In this document: positions 30,678 through 38,789 of the stretch, piece after piece
How the letters are laid out: each line of letters starts with the position of its first letter
Numbering within the stretch: the stretch's first letter is position 1
Assembly: GCF_903914075.1 (NCBI RefSeq)
Contig: NZ_CAIWNQ010000003.1
Location: 186,001-250,000, forward strand
DNA from: Ruegeria sp. THAF57
GTDB taxonomy: Bacteria; Pseudomonadota; Alphaproteobacteria; Rhodobacterales; Rhodobacteraceae
DNA length: 64,000 nucleotides
Direction: 5' to 3'
Notes under the pieces: model-generated
Seen by the model: the letters and a program-made list of their open reading frames with translations, nothing else
The model's database searches: none
Told to the model about the DNA's origin: nothing
Made by a program: the position numbers and the translations under genes

Positions 30678-31196
30678 CTAGGCCAGCGAACGCTCCATGA
30701 AGTAGACCTTGTCTTGCCACTTACCCGGGAAGCTTTCTGGTTGCGGCATGGGAACAAAGCCAGCGTCCTCATACATCGCCCGGGCATGTGTCAGAAACGT
30801 AGCTGAAGAGAAGAAGACGTGACTGTACCCATCTGCTGTCAACTGCTTGAACATTTCGTTCAGCAGTCTGCGGCCAAGTCCGAGGCCGCGTCCTGCCTGA
30901 CTTACAAACATTCGATTGAACTCGGCGGTGCCGGGACGGGCTTCACTGTACATGACGCACCCCATCGGTTTGCCATCCACCGATGCAACGATAATTCCGC
31001 CTAATGGTCGCTCGTGCAGAGCGGGTAGTTCCTTCAATATGGCCTCGAAACTTTTTGGGTTCATTGGATGATCGTCACCCCTAGGCCAATCGGAGGGGTA
31101 GTTTTCCCAGTGCCACTTCAACCATTCTCGGCACAGCATACGTGCCGCCTCAATATCGTCTTCGCAGCTTGCGAGCCGGACAATTATATTGGTCAT
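30678..31196 (-). CDS. GNAT-family N-acetyltransferase
   Basis: 172 residues starting MTNIIVRLASCEDDIEAARM. The acetyl-CoA motif FVSQAGRGLGLGRRLLNEM (R/Q-G-x-G-x-G/A) follows MGCVMYSEARPGTAEFNRM, a pattern common in small-molecule or peptide acetyltransferases. A C-terminal FFSSATFLTHARAMYEDAGF closes the fold. The substrate is unknown. Sixteen extra upstream codons in the open frame were excluded as lacking GNAT character. Confidence 0.78.
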   Translation of the reverse strand: MTNIIVRLASCEDDIEAARMLCREWLKWHWENYPSDWPRGDDHPMNPKSFEAILKELPALHERPLGGIIVASVDGKPMGCVMYSEARPGTAEFNRMFVSQAGRGLGLGRRLLNEMFKQLTADGYSHVFFSSATFLTHARAMYEDAGFVPMPQPESFPGKWQDKVYFMERSLA

Positions 31197-31332
31197 TGTG
31201 GTACCCCGAACAAAGTATAGAAAGCGTGCTGAAACGGGGTGCATGAGTCAATCAGCCGCGAGCCGAAAGCCGCCATTGGCGCAAAAGCTGCGAATTGGCG
31301 CATTATCCGCACAGCTGACACTCCGATCTAAG

Positions 31333-31360
31333 ACACCTTCGCAGCTTTCAGTGAAGGTGT
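31333..31360. repeat. 8-bp inverted repeat in the GNAT/gcrA spacer
   Basis: ACACCTTC (31333-31340) and GAAGGTGT (31353-31360) form a perfect stem with a 12-base loop, followed by TTCCTTTG. It could act as a plus-strand terminator-like hairpin or a regulator site. The rest of the 290-base spacer between the GNAT start and the gcrA stop shows no gene that I can support. Confidence 0.4.
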
Positions 31361-31486
31361 TTCCTTTGTCAGAGCTAGTTACGCCTTGCATTGTTTTTTA
31401 CTATGCAACACTTCCGGTAAGAGGCGTGGCGAAACGCCTGCGCCCCTTTCACATTCCACAATGGAGACTTGGGTTTAGGTTCTCAA

Positions 31487-32062
31487 TTACCGCCGCCGAT
31501 CCCGGCGCGAGCTCATGGGTTGGAAGGCCACGCCCACATGCGCTTCGCAATAGGGCTTGCCTGCCTCAACCGGCAGGCCGCAGAACCAGAAATCCTCGGT
31601 CGCGGGGTCGCCGACGGGCCATTTGCAGGTTTTCTCGGTCAGCTCCATCAACGTCAGCTTCTTGGCCTTCTTCTCGACCTCGTTGACCTTGGCGAGCGCC
31701 TCGGGGCTGATCTCATTGGCCGAGGGCTGCGGCGGTAGGGGCTGACCGGCCGGGATGATCTGACGGCGGGCGGGCACAGCAGGCTTGGCTTCGGCCGCCG
31801 GAGCAGGCGCAGGGCGCGCAGGTTCGGTCTTGGGCGCGGGCTTGGGCTTGGCCTCGGCCTTTGGTGCTGGTGCCGGTTTTTCCTTGGGCTCGGCCTTGGC
31901 TGGGGTCGCGCCAGTTGCGCGGTTCGACAGGCCCAGACGGTGGACCTTGCCGATCACCGCGTTGCGGGTCACGCCACCCAGTTCCTTGGCGATCTGGCTG
32001 GCCGACTGGCCCTCGCCCCACATCTTTTTCAGCAGCTCTACACGCTCGTCAGTCCAGGACAT
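31487..32062 (-). CDS. gcrA: GcrA cell-cycle regulator
   Basis: 191 residues starting MSWTDERVELLKKMWGEGQS, with the GcrA DNA-binding helix-turn-helix ASQIAKELGGVTRNAVIGKV. A long Ala/Pro/Lys-rich linker (about residues 55-115) precedes the C-terminal RNA-polymerase-contacting domain (TLMELTEKTCKWPVGDP, WFCGLPVEAGKPYCEAHV). GcrA binds sigma70 holoenzyme and methylated GANTC promoters in alphaproteobacteria. GAAAGGC precedes two adjacent ATGs; the second, at 32062, matches the family start. Confidence 0.93.
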   Translation of the reverse strand: MSWTDERVELLKKMWGEGQSASQIAKELGGVTRNAVIGKVHRLGLSNRATGATPAKAEPKEKPAPAPKAEAKPKPAPKTEPARPAPAPAAEAKPAVPARRQIIPAGQPLPPQPSANEISPEALAKVNEVEKKAKKLTLMELTEKTCKWPVGDPATEDFWFCGLPVEAGKPYCEAHVGVAFQPMSSRRDRRR

Positions 32063-32132
32063 CATTTGCCTTTCAAAAGCGGAAAGCGGCCCCGGATTCG
32101 GGCCGCCTTGTGAATTCGTCTCGGTCCCTATT

Positions 32133-33056
32133 TTAATCACTGTGTGCCGAGTTACAAGCAGTTCTCGAATCAGTCGCTGAGTGACGGTGCCGCGCTTCAC
32201 GCCAGACCAGAATCAGCCCCCCGGTCAGGATGATCGCAGAGCCGATCATGCTGATTCCATCCGGGATCACACCGAACACCGCAAAGTCATAAACTGCGGC
32301 AAAGACCAGCGTGGCATAGCTGATGGGCGCCACAAAAGACGCATCGGCGCGCGCCATCCCGTTTACAAAGCACGCCTGCGCGCAGGCCATCAACAGGCCG
32401 ATCCCAGCCAAGGCCGCCCATTGCTGGGGCGTGGGCCATTGATACACAAAACTCACCGCGACAGAGGCGATGGTCAGCCCCATTGCATTGTTGATCAAAA
32501 GGATCTGAATCGGAATTTCGCGTCCAGCGAGTTTCTTGATAAAGATCAGCTCCATTCCGATCACGGCGGCGGCAGTCAGAGCCAGAAGCGCCGCAGGCTG
32601 GAAGCTTTCAGGCGTTGGACGCAAAAGGATCAGCGCCCCAGCCAGCGCAACCGCTGCGGCCAGCCAACGCCAAGGGCCAACACCTTCTTTCAGCAAAGGG
32701 ATGGCCAAAACCATGGCAAAGACCGGGTTCAGAAAGGAAATCGCGGTTGCGTCGGCAATCGGGATGAATGCGACCGAGGCGAACATCAACGTGATTCCCA
32801 GCCATCCAAAGCTGGTTCTTCCCAAATGAAGCCCCCAATGCGGACGGGTAAGGCGGGGGCGCAGAACGGCCACTGCGCTGACGATCACCAGAAATGCGAA
32901 CAGAAAACGGCCATGGCTGATCTGCAACGGATGCAGAGGCGGGCCCAGCACATCCGTTCCCAATGCTTTTGCCAGCAGGGTGGTTCCGGCAAGTAAGGCG
33001 CTTGCTGCAACGATCAACAGGGCCGCAAGCGGCGGGTTCTGGCGCGTGGGTGTCAT
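32133..33056 (-). CDS. EamA/DMT-superfamily permease
   Basis: 307 residues with ten predicted membrane helices in two EamA repeats. The first repeat contains HGRFLFAFLVIVSAVAVLRP and PIADATAISFLNPVFAMVLA; the second contains PISYATLVFAAVYDFAVFG. It is an inner-membrane drug/metabolite exporter or importer with no predictable substrate. It lies 70 bases upstream of gcrA on the same strand. The start at 33056 skips 14 upstream in-frame codons that do not look membrane-like. Confidence 0.82.
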   Translation of the reverse strand: MTPTRQNPPLAALLIVAASALLAGTTLLAKALGTDVLGPPLHPLQISHGRFLFAFLVIVSAVAVLRPRLTRPHWGLHLGRTSFGWLGITLMFASVAFIPIADATAISFLNPVFAMVLAIPLLKEGVGPWRWLAAAVALAGALILLRPTPESFQPAALLALTAAAVIGMELIFIKKLAGREIPIQILLINNAMGLTIASVAVSFVYQWPTPQQWAALAGIGLLMACAQACFVNGMARADASFVAPISYATLVFAAVYDFAVFGVIPDGISMIGSAIILTGGLILVWREARHRHSATDSRTACNSAHSD

Positions 33057-33127
33057 ATGCCAGCGGTGCGCTAGCGCGGGGTAAATGGCAAGCGGCAATT
33101 GTACGGCTCGTTAAGGAAATCAGACTG

Positions 33128-33148
33128 CCCCGGGCAATTCGGGGTTTT
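33128..33148 (+). terminator. Short GC hairpin with T-tract upstream of the arg leader
   Basis: CCCCG (33128-33132) pairs with CGGGG (33140-33144) across GGCAATT and is followed by TTTT. It looks like a small intrinsic terminator reading rightwards. It may insulate the arg leader promoter or be part of its upstream control region. Confidence 0.45.
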
Positions 33149-33173
33149 CAGATGAGTCGAGTACGGCTATACG
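33145..33173 (+). promoter_or_regulatory. Candidate promoter of the argD leader
   Basis: TTTTCA (33145-33150) and TATACG (33168-33173) are separated by 17 bases and resemble sigma70 -35 and -10 boxes. The start point predicted from the -10 spacing is 33180-33181, the first base of the leader ATG, so the message would be leaderless. Inferred from sequence only. Confidence 0.45.
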
Positions 33174-33180
33174 AGCCGCC

Positions 33181-33234
33181 ATGATCAAACACGCACATAT
33201 CCTGCGACTCCGACGCCGACGCATTGCCGCGTAA
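33181..33234 (+). CDS. Candidate arginine leader peptide (17 aa) of argDF
   Basis: A 17-codon ORF, MIKHAHILRLRRRRIAA. Five of its residues are Arg, four in a row, encoded with alternating CGA and CGC codons (33205-33222). It ends 116 bases before argD, an arginine biosynthesis gene. There is no Shine-Dalgarno, but the predicted start of transcription coincides with its ATG, as is known for the leaderless trpL leader of Sinorhizobium. Downstream RNA segments can pair in alternative ways (next entry). It is probably translated as a sensor of charged tRNA-Arg. Confidence 0.6.
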   Translation: MIKHAHILRLRRRRIAA

Positions 33235-33274
33235 TCGGCCCGTTTGATCCTGTGTGCGCTGAGAATCCGCGCAC
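33183..33274 (+). promoter_or_regulatory. Alternative RNA pairings of the arg leader (attenuator-like)
   Basis: Three pairings are visible. GATCAAAC (33183-33190) pairs with GTTTGATC (33242-33249). CGCACA (33192-33197) can pair with TGTGCG (33253-33258). GTGCGC (33254-33259) can pair with GCGCAC (33269-33274). The last two share bases and exclude one another, and the first segment lies inside the leader ORF, so ribosome position could choose the fold. The last hairpin is followed by only two T residues, so it is not a strong intrinsic terminator. Confidence 0.45.
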
Positions 33275-33350
33275 TTCCCACCAAATCAGTTGACTAACAT
33301 GGCCTTCGTGTATCACTCACGGGGCTCAATTTATCGAAAAGGATGATCCG

Positions 33351-34538
33351 ATGATCCCGTCCGTTCTGCCGACCTATAACCGTGCGCCCCTGACCTTTGT
33401 GAAAGGCGAAGGTGCCTGGCTGAGCGAGGCAGATGGCCGACGTTTTCTGGATCTGGGCGCAGGTATCGCGGTAAATGCGCTGGGCCACGCACATCCGGCT
33501 TTGGTGAACGCGCTGACCGAACAGGCGCATGCGCTGTGGCATGTCTCGAACCTTTATCACATCCCGCAGCAGCAGGCGCTGGCCGACAAACTGGTCGAGC
33601 ATACCTTTGCCGATACAGTGTTTTTTACCAATTCCGGCACTGAGTCTTGCGAACTGGCCGTGAAAATGGCGCGCAAGTATTTCTATGACAAGAATCAGCC
33701 AGAGCGGGTCGAGATCATCACGTTTGATGGCTCATTCCACGGTCGGTCCTCAGCCGGCATTGCGGCTGCGGGGTCCGAGAAGATGACCAAGGGGTTCGGC
33801 CCGCTGCTCCCCGGTTTCGTGCATGTCACCTTTGGCGATCTCGACGGCGTCACCAACGCCATCACCGACAAAACCGCCGCGATCCTGATCGAACCGGTTC
33901 AGGGCGAGGGTGGTATACGCCCGGTTCCCGACGCCGAGCTAAAGGCGCTGCGCCAAATCTGCGACGACAACGGCCTTCTTTTGATTCTTGATGAGGTCCA
34001 GTGTGGTGTTGGCCGTACCGGGAAACTGTTCGCACATGAATGGGCCGGGATCACCCCAGACATCATGATGGTCGCCAAGGGCATCGGCGGCGGATTTCCC
34101 CTTGGCGCAGTTCTGGCAACCGAAAGCGCGGCCAGCGGAATGACTGCGGGAACACATGGCTCGACCTATGGGGGCAACCCGCTGGGCTGTGCGGTGGGCT
34201 GTGCCGTGATCGACCAAGTGGCCACACCCGCGTTTCTGGAAGGCGTGAACCGAAAGGCAGGCCTGTTACGGCAAAAGCTCGAAGGTCTGATCGCAGACCA
34301 CCCCGATGTGTTCGAAGAGGTGCGTGGCACCGGCCTGATGTTGGGTTTGAAATGCAAACCGACCAATATCGACGTGGTGAATGCGGGCTATGACAACGAG
34401 GTCATCACCGTCCCAGCCGCCGATAATGTGATCCGCCTACTGCCGCCACTGACCCTGACCGAGGACGACATCGCGCAGGCCGTTATCCGCCTCGAGAAAG
34501 CCGCGCAACAGGTTCACGCCAATCTGACCACCGCCTGA
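33351..34538 (+). CDS. argD: Acetylornithine aminotransferase
   Basis: 395 residues, class III PLP aminotransferase that makes N-acetylornithine in arginine synthesis (and often succinyl-diaminopimelate for lysine). Motifs: FLDLGAGIAVNALGHAHPAL, FTNSGTESCELAVKMAR, FDGSFHGRSSAG, EPVQGEGGIRP, LDEVQCGVGRTG and the PLP Lys243 in MMVAKGIGGGFPLGA. An AAAGGATGATCC sequence precedes the ATG. A 15-codon ORF ends four bases upstream of it, which I cannot interpret. It is followed by argF. Confidence 0.95.
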   Translation: MIPSVLPTYNRAPLTFVKGEGAWLSEADGRRFLDLGAGIAVNALGHAHPALVNALTEQAHALWHVSNLYHIPQQQALADKLVEHTFADTVFFTNSGTESCELAVKMARKYFYDKNQPERVEIITFDGSFHGRSSAGIAAAGSEKMTKGFGPLLPGFVHVTFGDLDGVTNAITDKTAAILIEPVQGEGGIRPVPDAELKALRQICDDNGLLLILDEVQCGVGRTGKLFAHEWAGITPDIMMVAKGIGGGFPLGAVLATESAASGMTAGTHGSTYGGNPLGCAVGCAVIDQVATPAFLEGVNRKAGLLRQKLEGLIADHPDVFEEVRGTGLMLGLKCKPTNIDVVNAGYDNEVITVPAADNVIRLLPPLTLTEDDIAQAVIRLEKAAQQVHANLTTA

Positions 34539-34551
34539 CTCTTCTTCTGTT

Positions 34552-34589
34552 CCGAAATACTTCGGGGGTGTGGGGGCTGGCCCCCCCCC
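34552..34589. repeat. GC-rich hairpin element between argD and argF
   Basis: CCGAA-ATAC-TTCGG (34552-34565) is followed by GGGGG-CTGG-CCCCC (34572-34585) with four extra C. The pair of hairpins sits 13 bases after the argD stop and 24 bases before argF. It resembles dispersed roseobacter intergenic elements and may reduce argF expression relative to argD. Confidence 0.5.
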
Positions 34590-34613
34590 GCCGCCAACCA
34601 AAAGCGACAAGAT

Positions 34614-35540
34614 ATGAACCACTTCCTTGATATTCACAAAACTGATGCCGCTGACCTGCGGAAGATGATTGACCAGGCCGGAGCGATGAAACAGGCCCGC
34701 CTCGGTCGACCCAAAGCCGCCCATGATGACGACCAGCCGCTGGCAGGTCGCATGGTTGCGCTGATCTTTGAAAAGCCATCCACCAGAACGCGGGTTTCTT
34801 TTGACGTTGGCGTGCGTCAGATGGGCGGTGAAACCATGCTGCTGTCCGGCAAGGACATGCAGCTTGGCCATGGCGAGACGATCGCCGATACTGCCCGTGT
34901 CCTGTCGCGCTATGTCGACTTGATCATGATCCGGACGTTCGATGAAACGATCTTGACCGAGATGGCCGAATACTCGGACGTGCCTGTGATCAATGGCCTG
35001 ACCGACCGCACCCATCCCTGTCAGATCATGGCCGATGTCCTGACCTTCGAAGAACATCGCGGCCCCATCGCGGGTAAAAAAGTGGTCTGGACCGGCGATG
35101 GCAATAACGTCTGCGCGTCGTTCCTGCACGCGGCTGGTCAGTTTGGCTTCAACCTGACCTTCACCGGCCCCGCGCAGTTCGACCCGGAGGAAGAGTTCAT
35201 GGGGTTCGCCCGCCAAAAGGGATCGCAAATCGTGGTCGAGCGCGATCCGTTCAAAGCGGTCGAAGGCGCGGACCTTGTCGTTGCCGATACCTGGGTCTCG
35301 ATGCACGATTCCCAATCGGCCAAGGAACGGCGTCACAACCTGCTGCGGCCCTATCAGGTCAATGAAGAGTTGATGTCGCACGCCAAGCCGGATGCGCTGT
35401 TCATGCATTGCCTGCCAGCACACCGCGAGGAAGAGGCGACATCCGAGGTCATGGACGGTCCGAACTCGGTTATCTTTGATGAGGCGGAAAACCGTCTGCA
35501 CGCGCAAAAGGCGATCATGCGCTGGTGCCTGGGCGTCTAG
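34614..35540 (+). CDS. argF: Ornithine carbamoyltransferase
   Basis: 308 residues. It transfers carbamoyl phosphate to ornithine to give citrulline. The carbamoyl-phosphate site is [14 protein letters not shown], followed by [19 protein letters not shown] (HPCQ). The ornithine site shows DTWVSMHDS (in place of the usual DVWxSMG), and [12 protein letters not shown] carries the catalytic HCLP cysteine. It lies 75 bases after argD on the same strand. The stop overlaps the end of a convergent membrane-protein gene by four bases. Confidence 0.95.
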   Translation: MNHFLDIHKTDAADLRKMIDQAGAMKQARLGRPKAAHDDDQPLAGRMVALIFEKPSTRTRVSFDVGVRQMGGETMLLSGKDMQLGHGETIADTARVLSRYVDLIMIRTFDETILTEMAEYSDVPVINGLTDRTHPCQIMADVLTFEEHRGPIAGKKVVWTGDGNNVCASFLHAAGQFGFNLTFTGPAQFDPEEEFMGFARQKGSQIVVERDPFKAVEGADLVVADTWVSMHDSQSAKERRHNLLRPYQVNEELMSHAKPDALFMHCLPAHREEEATSEVMDGPNSVIFDEAENRLHAQKAIMRWCLGV

Positions 35541-36133
35541 CGCCTGCGTATATCCCACACTCGAAGCTTGGCGAGCGTCCAGACGCTCGCCAACAAGACC
35601 AGAAGGCAAAGTGCGGTTTTGGACATAACTTCCATCGTGCCTTCGATCAGCATGGCATGAACAACGCTGCCGACGATTGTGATGAAAGCCAACCCCGCGT
35701 GCCCAAGTCTCCAGAAGCGAAACCGAAGATGAAGGCGTTGCCGCAGCAAACCCAGAAGGGCCGCCGCGATAGCGGCCCACATTGCTGCGACTCCCCACGC
35801 TGAAAACGGGGTGGGTGATACAAACAGCAGGGCATCCAACATGTCAGGGGGGCTGGTGATCCACAATCCGGCCACGTGAATGACAAGGGCACCCACCAGG
35901 GCAAGGCCGCATCTGCGGTGCCATCGACGGCTTTGCATGGAAGACAGCCCAGGCAGCCATCGACCTGCCAGCAAGGGTTGAAGCAATAGCAAACTCAGGC
36001 TGATAATCCCGGCAAACCCAGCCGCGATGTAGACGGGGCTTCGCCACGCCAGGTAGGGGCTGGTTGCGGCCGCAAGGATGGGAACCAGCAAGACGACCAT
36101 TAGCGCGGTCCAAACTGCAAAGGATCGCGTCAC
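35537..36133 (-). CDS. Ferric reductase-like transmembrane protein
   Basis: 198 residues with six hydrophobic segments from a GTG start. Paired histidines in membrane helices ([22 protein letters not shown] and [24 protein letters not shown]) fit the heme-coordinating pattern of the ferric reductase-like domain family (as in YedZ/MsrQ and NADPH oxidase cores). No flavin or NAD(P)H domain is attached, so its electron donor is unknown. Its start lies three bases after the stop of the secreted dioxygenase-fold protein, so the two are likely co-expressed. Confidence 0.72.
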   Translation of the reverse strand: MTRSFAVWTALMVVLLVPILAAATSPYLAWRSPVYIAAGFAGIISLSLLLLQPLLAGRWLPGLSSMQSRRWHRRCGLALVGALVIHVAGLWITSPPDMLDALLFVSPTPFSAWGVAAMWAAIAAALLGLLRQRLHLRFRFWRLGHAGLAFITIVGSVVHAMLIEGTMEVMSKTALCLLVLLASVWTLAKLRVWDIRRR

Positions 36134-36136
36134 GTG

Positions 36137-36616
36137 TCAGGCAGGTTGCAATACGAAATGAGCGGCCAAGGTTTTGTCCCTTGCGCTTGCCATGACCGGA
36201 CGCAGGAACACGGTTTCGAATTCACCGCTATCATAGGCCAGGTGGCCATGCGGCTGACCAAAGGCGGGTACGATTTGCGGCATTTCCAGCCGGAACTCTC
36301 CTTTTTCATCGGTCAGGGTCGCGCCGTGGCTGTGGGGGTCGCGTTCATGCCCTTCGGTTGTATGAGCCCAGATCTGAATACGTTGACCGGGCAGAGGGGC
36401 ACCGTCTCCCGCGCGCCGGACTGTTCCGGTCATCCAGAACCCACCGCCGCCAATGCGCTGCACGATCGGCGCACCGGGCCGATAATTGTTGGCCCCTCCC
36501 CGCATTGACGGGGTAGGTGCAAGGCCATTGGCGCGGGCGGGCAACGGCAGGCCGGATGCAAGGACAGCTCCGCCTGCAGCAATCAAAGAGCGTCGAGTGA
36601 GTGAAACACGGGTCAT
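36137..36616 (-). CDS. Tat-exported intradiol dioxygenase-like protein
   Basis: 159 residues. The N-terminus MTRVSLTRRSLIAAGGAVLA carries a TRRSLI twin-arginine motif followed by a hydrophobic stretch, pointing to Tat export. The mature part, with GTVRRAGDGAPLPGQRIQIW, HGATLTDEKGEFRLEMP and GQPHGHLAYDS, matches the beta-sandwich of intradiol ring-cleavage dioxygenases. The usual Tyr/Tyr/His/His iron ligands are not all obvious, so activity is uncertain. It probably forms a unit with the downstream ferric-reductase-like gene, suggesting a periplasmic redox role. Confidence 0.65.
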   Translation of the reverse strand: MTRVSLTRRSLIAAGGAVLASGLPLPARANGLAPTPSMRGGANNYRPGAPIVQRIGGGGFWMTGTVRRAGDGAPLPGQRIQIWAHTTEGHERDPHSHGATLTDEKGEFRLEMPQIVPAFGQPHGHLAYDSGEFETVFLRPVMASARDKTLAAHFVLQPA

Positions 36617-36796
36617 GGGCCCCTCGCTTTCAAAGCCAGTTCGTTTGCCCGCATTATGCCGGGCGCTGTTGCCATGACAGAGTAGCACGAACGAACGATA
36701 TTTCGAGCCAACAGAGGGAATTGTGAATTGCTTTGACGGCCCGTCCGCCGGGTGCGATCCTTTGTACACGCCCCTCCTGCCGGAAGGCCCTGGCCC

Positions 36797-37642
36797 ATGA
36801 CCCAGTCCGAGTACGTTTCAGCCGCAGAAGTTGCTGCGTTCCAGCGCGACGGAGCAGTCGTGTTACGCTCAAAATTCTCTGCGTCTTGGCTGCAGACACT
36901 GCGCGATGGGATCGGCGCTGACCTGACAGCACCTACTGAAAATTTTACCCGCCACACGAAAGACCCGGATGCGCCAGGTTACTTCGAAGATTTTTGGGCG
37001 TGGAACAAAATCCCGCAATTTACGGATTTCGTATTCAACTCGCCCTGCGCCCCGCTTGCGGCGCAGCTGTTGGGCGCGCCGTCGATCAATCTGGTCATGG
37101 ATAACTGGTTTCTACGTGAGGCCGGGTCGATGTCTCGCCCTCCATTTCATCAGGATCTGTCCTATTTCGATTTCGAAGGAACGATGTGTGTCCTGTGGCT
37201 TCCTTTGGAGCCAGTGATCAAGCAGAATGGCATCGCATTCGTGAAAGGATCGCATTTGTGGGACAAGCTGTTCATGCGGGTGCGTTTCGCGGATGGGCAT
37301 CCCAGTTACGAACCGACCGAGGTGGCCGGCCTCACCTATCACCCTCCGCCAAACGTCAACGCAAATCCCGACGCCTTTGACTTGCTGCAATGGGATATGC
37401 AGCTGGGGGATTGTATCTTTTTCGATATGCGAACCCTGCACGGGGGGCTTTCCTCGGTCACGCCAACTGAAACGGTGCGGCGTTTTACACTGCGGATGAC
37501 AGCCCCAGACGGAGCCATCCGGTACCGAGGGGACTGGGCCAAAGAGGAACGCGCGCAATTCGAAGCGGCGGGGTATCGCGGAGGTGATCGTTTAGACGGC
37601 GCGTTCTTTCCCCGGCTTTGGCCGCGACCCACTGGCGAATGA
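36797..37642 (+). CDS. Phytanoyl-CoA dioxygenase (PhyH) family oxygenase
   Basis: 281 residues, Fe(II)/2-oxoglutarate-dependent. The start MTQSEYVSAAEVAAFQRDGA fits the family opening. The iron facial triad is H-x-D in PPFHQDLSYFDFEG and the distal His in MRTLHGGLSS, followed by the 2-oxoglutarate Arg in VRRFTLRM. WLPLEPVIKQNGIAFVKGSH is the typical core. The substrate is unknown (lipid, osmolyte or secondary metabolite). Fifteen upstream in-frame codons were excluded. Confidence 0.82.
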   Translation: MTQSEYVSAAEVAAFQRDGAVVLRSKFSASWLQTLRDGIGADLTAPTENFTRHTKDPDAPGYFEDFWAWNKIPQFTDFVFNSPCAPLAAQLLGAPSINLVMDNWFLREAGSMSRPPFHQDLSYFDFEGTMCVLWLPLEPVIKQNGIAFVKGSHLWDKLFMRVRFADGHPSYEPTEVAGLTYHPPPNVNANPDAFDLLQWDMQLGDCIFFDMRTLHGGLSSVTPTETVRRFTLRMTAPDGAIRYRGDWAKEERAQFEAAGYRGGDRLDGAFFPRLWPRPTGE

Positions 37643-37759
37643 GGATAGGCCGGGAAAGCTCCGCACGATTTGTGTGCGGATTTGCAAATTTATTTCGTAA
37701 ATTTCGCCCTATATTCTGCATCAGTGAACGAAAATTCTTTGAACGCAAGAGGTGCAGGA

Positions 37760-38722
37760 ATGAGTTGGAATCCCACACATAACCCCGACTGTGTTTCTGA
37801 GAATTCAGCCCTTGAAACGCTGATCATACCACGCGCTCGTGATCTGGGCGGGTTCGAAGTGCGCCGCGCTCTGCCGTCGGTAAAACGACAGCTTGTGGGG
37901 CCTTTCATCTTCTTCGATCAGATGGGTCCGGCTGAATTTATTACGGATGGTGGTATTGATGTGCGCCCGCATCCTCATATCGGTCTGGGAACCGTCACTT
38001 ATCTGTATCAGGGTGAATTTGAGCATCGCGACAGCCTTGGCACGCATCAGATGATCTACCCTGGTGAGGTCAATTGGATGGTGGCAGGTCGCGGCGTGAC
38101 CCATTCTGAGCGAACCAGCGAAGAAACGCGCAGCAAAAGGCACAACCTGTTCGGTATCCAGACCTGGATCGCGCTGCCCGAAGCGCATGAGGACATGGCC
38201 CCTGATTTTGAACATCACAAACAAGGTGTGCTGCCCCATATTCAGGATAACGGCGTCAGCGCCAGATTGATCCTCGGGTCGGCATATGGTGAGACCAGTC
38301 CCGTTACGATGTTGTCTGAGACCTTTTACCTCGACGTTCAGTTGGATCCGGGTGCCTCGTTTCCCTTGCCAGATGATCATGAGGATCGCGGCGTCTATGT
38401 CACCCAAGGCTCTGTCGAGATTGCAGGCGACACGTTCGAGGAAGGCCGGATGATGGTCTTTCGCCCGGGTGATCGCCTGTCGGTCAAGGCTGGTCCGTTG
38501 GGCGCGCGCCTGATGCTTCTGGGGGGCGCGACATTGAATGAGGATCGATATATCTGGTGGAATTTCGTGTCCTCTTCGAAAGAAAAGATCGAGACAGCGA
38601 CCCGCGAATGGAAGACGGCTGACTGGGCAAATGGAGCTTTTCACCTGCCGCCCGGCGACGACCAGGAGTTCATTCCCATCTCGGAAGAATTGGCGCGTAC
38701 CCGCCCCCGTTTGGCGCGCTAA
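37760..38722 (+). CDS. Pirin family protein
   Basis: 320 residues, bicupin. The N-terminal cupin carries the metal-site motifs GPFIFFDQMGPAEF, RPHPHIGLGTVTYLYQGEFE and MVAGRGVTHSER with conserved His residues. The second cupin spans about residues 190-290 (PLPDDHEDRGVYVTQGSVEI). Bacterial pirins include quercetin dioxygenases and regulators of pyruvate metabolism; the role here is open. The N-terminal extension before the first cupin is about 30 residues. GGTGCAGGA precedes the ATG. Confidence 0.85.
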   Translation: MSWNPTHNPDCVSENSALETLIIPRARDLGGFEVRRALPSVKRQLVGPFIFFDQMGPAEFITDGGIDVRPHPHIGLGTVTYLYQGEFEHRDSLGTHQMIYPGEVNWMVAGRGVTHSERTSEETRSKRHNLFGIQTWIALPEAHEDMAPDFEHHKQGVLPHIQDNGVSARLILGSAYGETSPVTMLSETFYLDVQLDPGASFPLPDDHEDRGVYVTQGSVEIAGDTFEEGRMMVFRPGDRLSVKAGPLGARLMLLGGATLNEDRYIWWNFVSSSKEKIETATREWKTADWANGAFHLPPGDDQEFIPISEELARTRPRLAR

Positions 38723-38789
38723 CCGAACGTAAAGGGGTCTTGCCCGCGTCCTGAATCCCGGCAATCCTTGCGCCTAGACGGAGGATGCC

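Noticed and set aside
33299..33346. 15-codon ORF ending four bases before argD
   Set aside because: It has no ribosome site and no special codon content; its position may be chance, so it is not listed as a gene.
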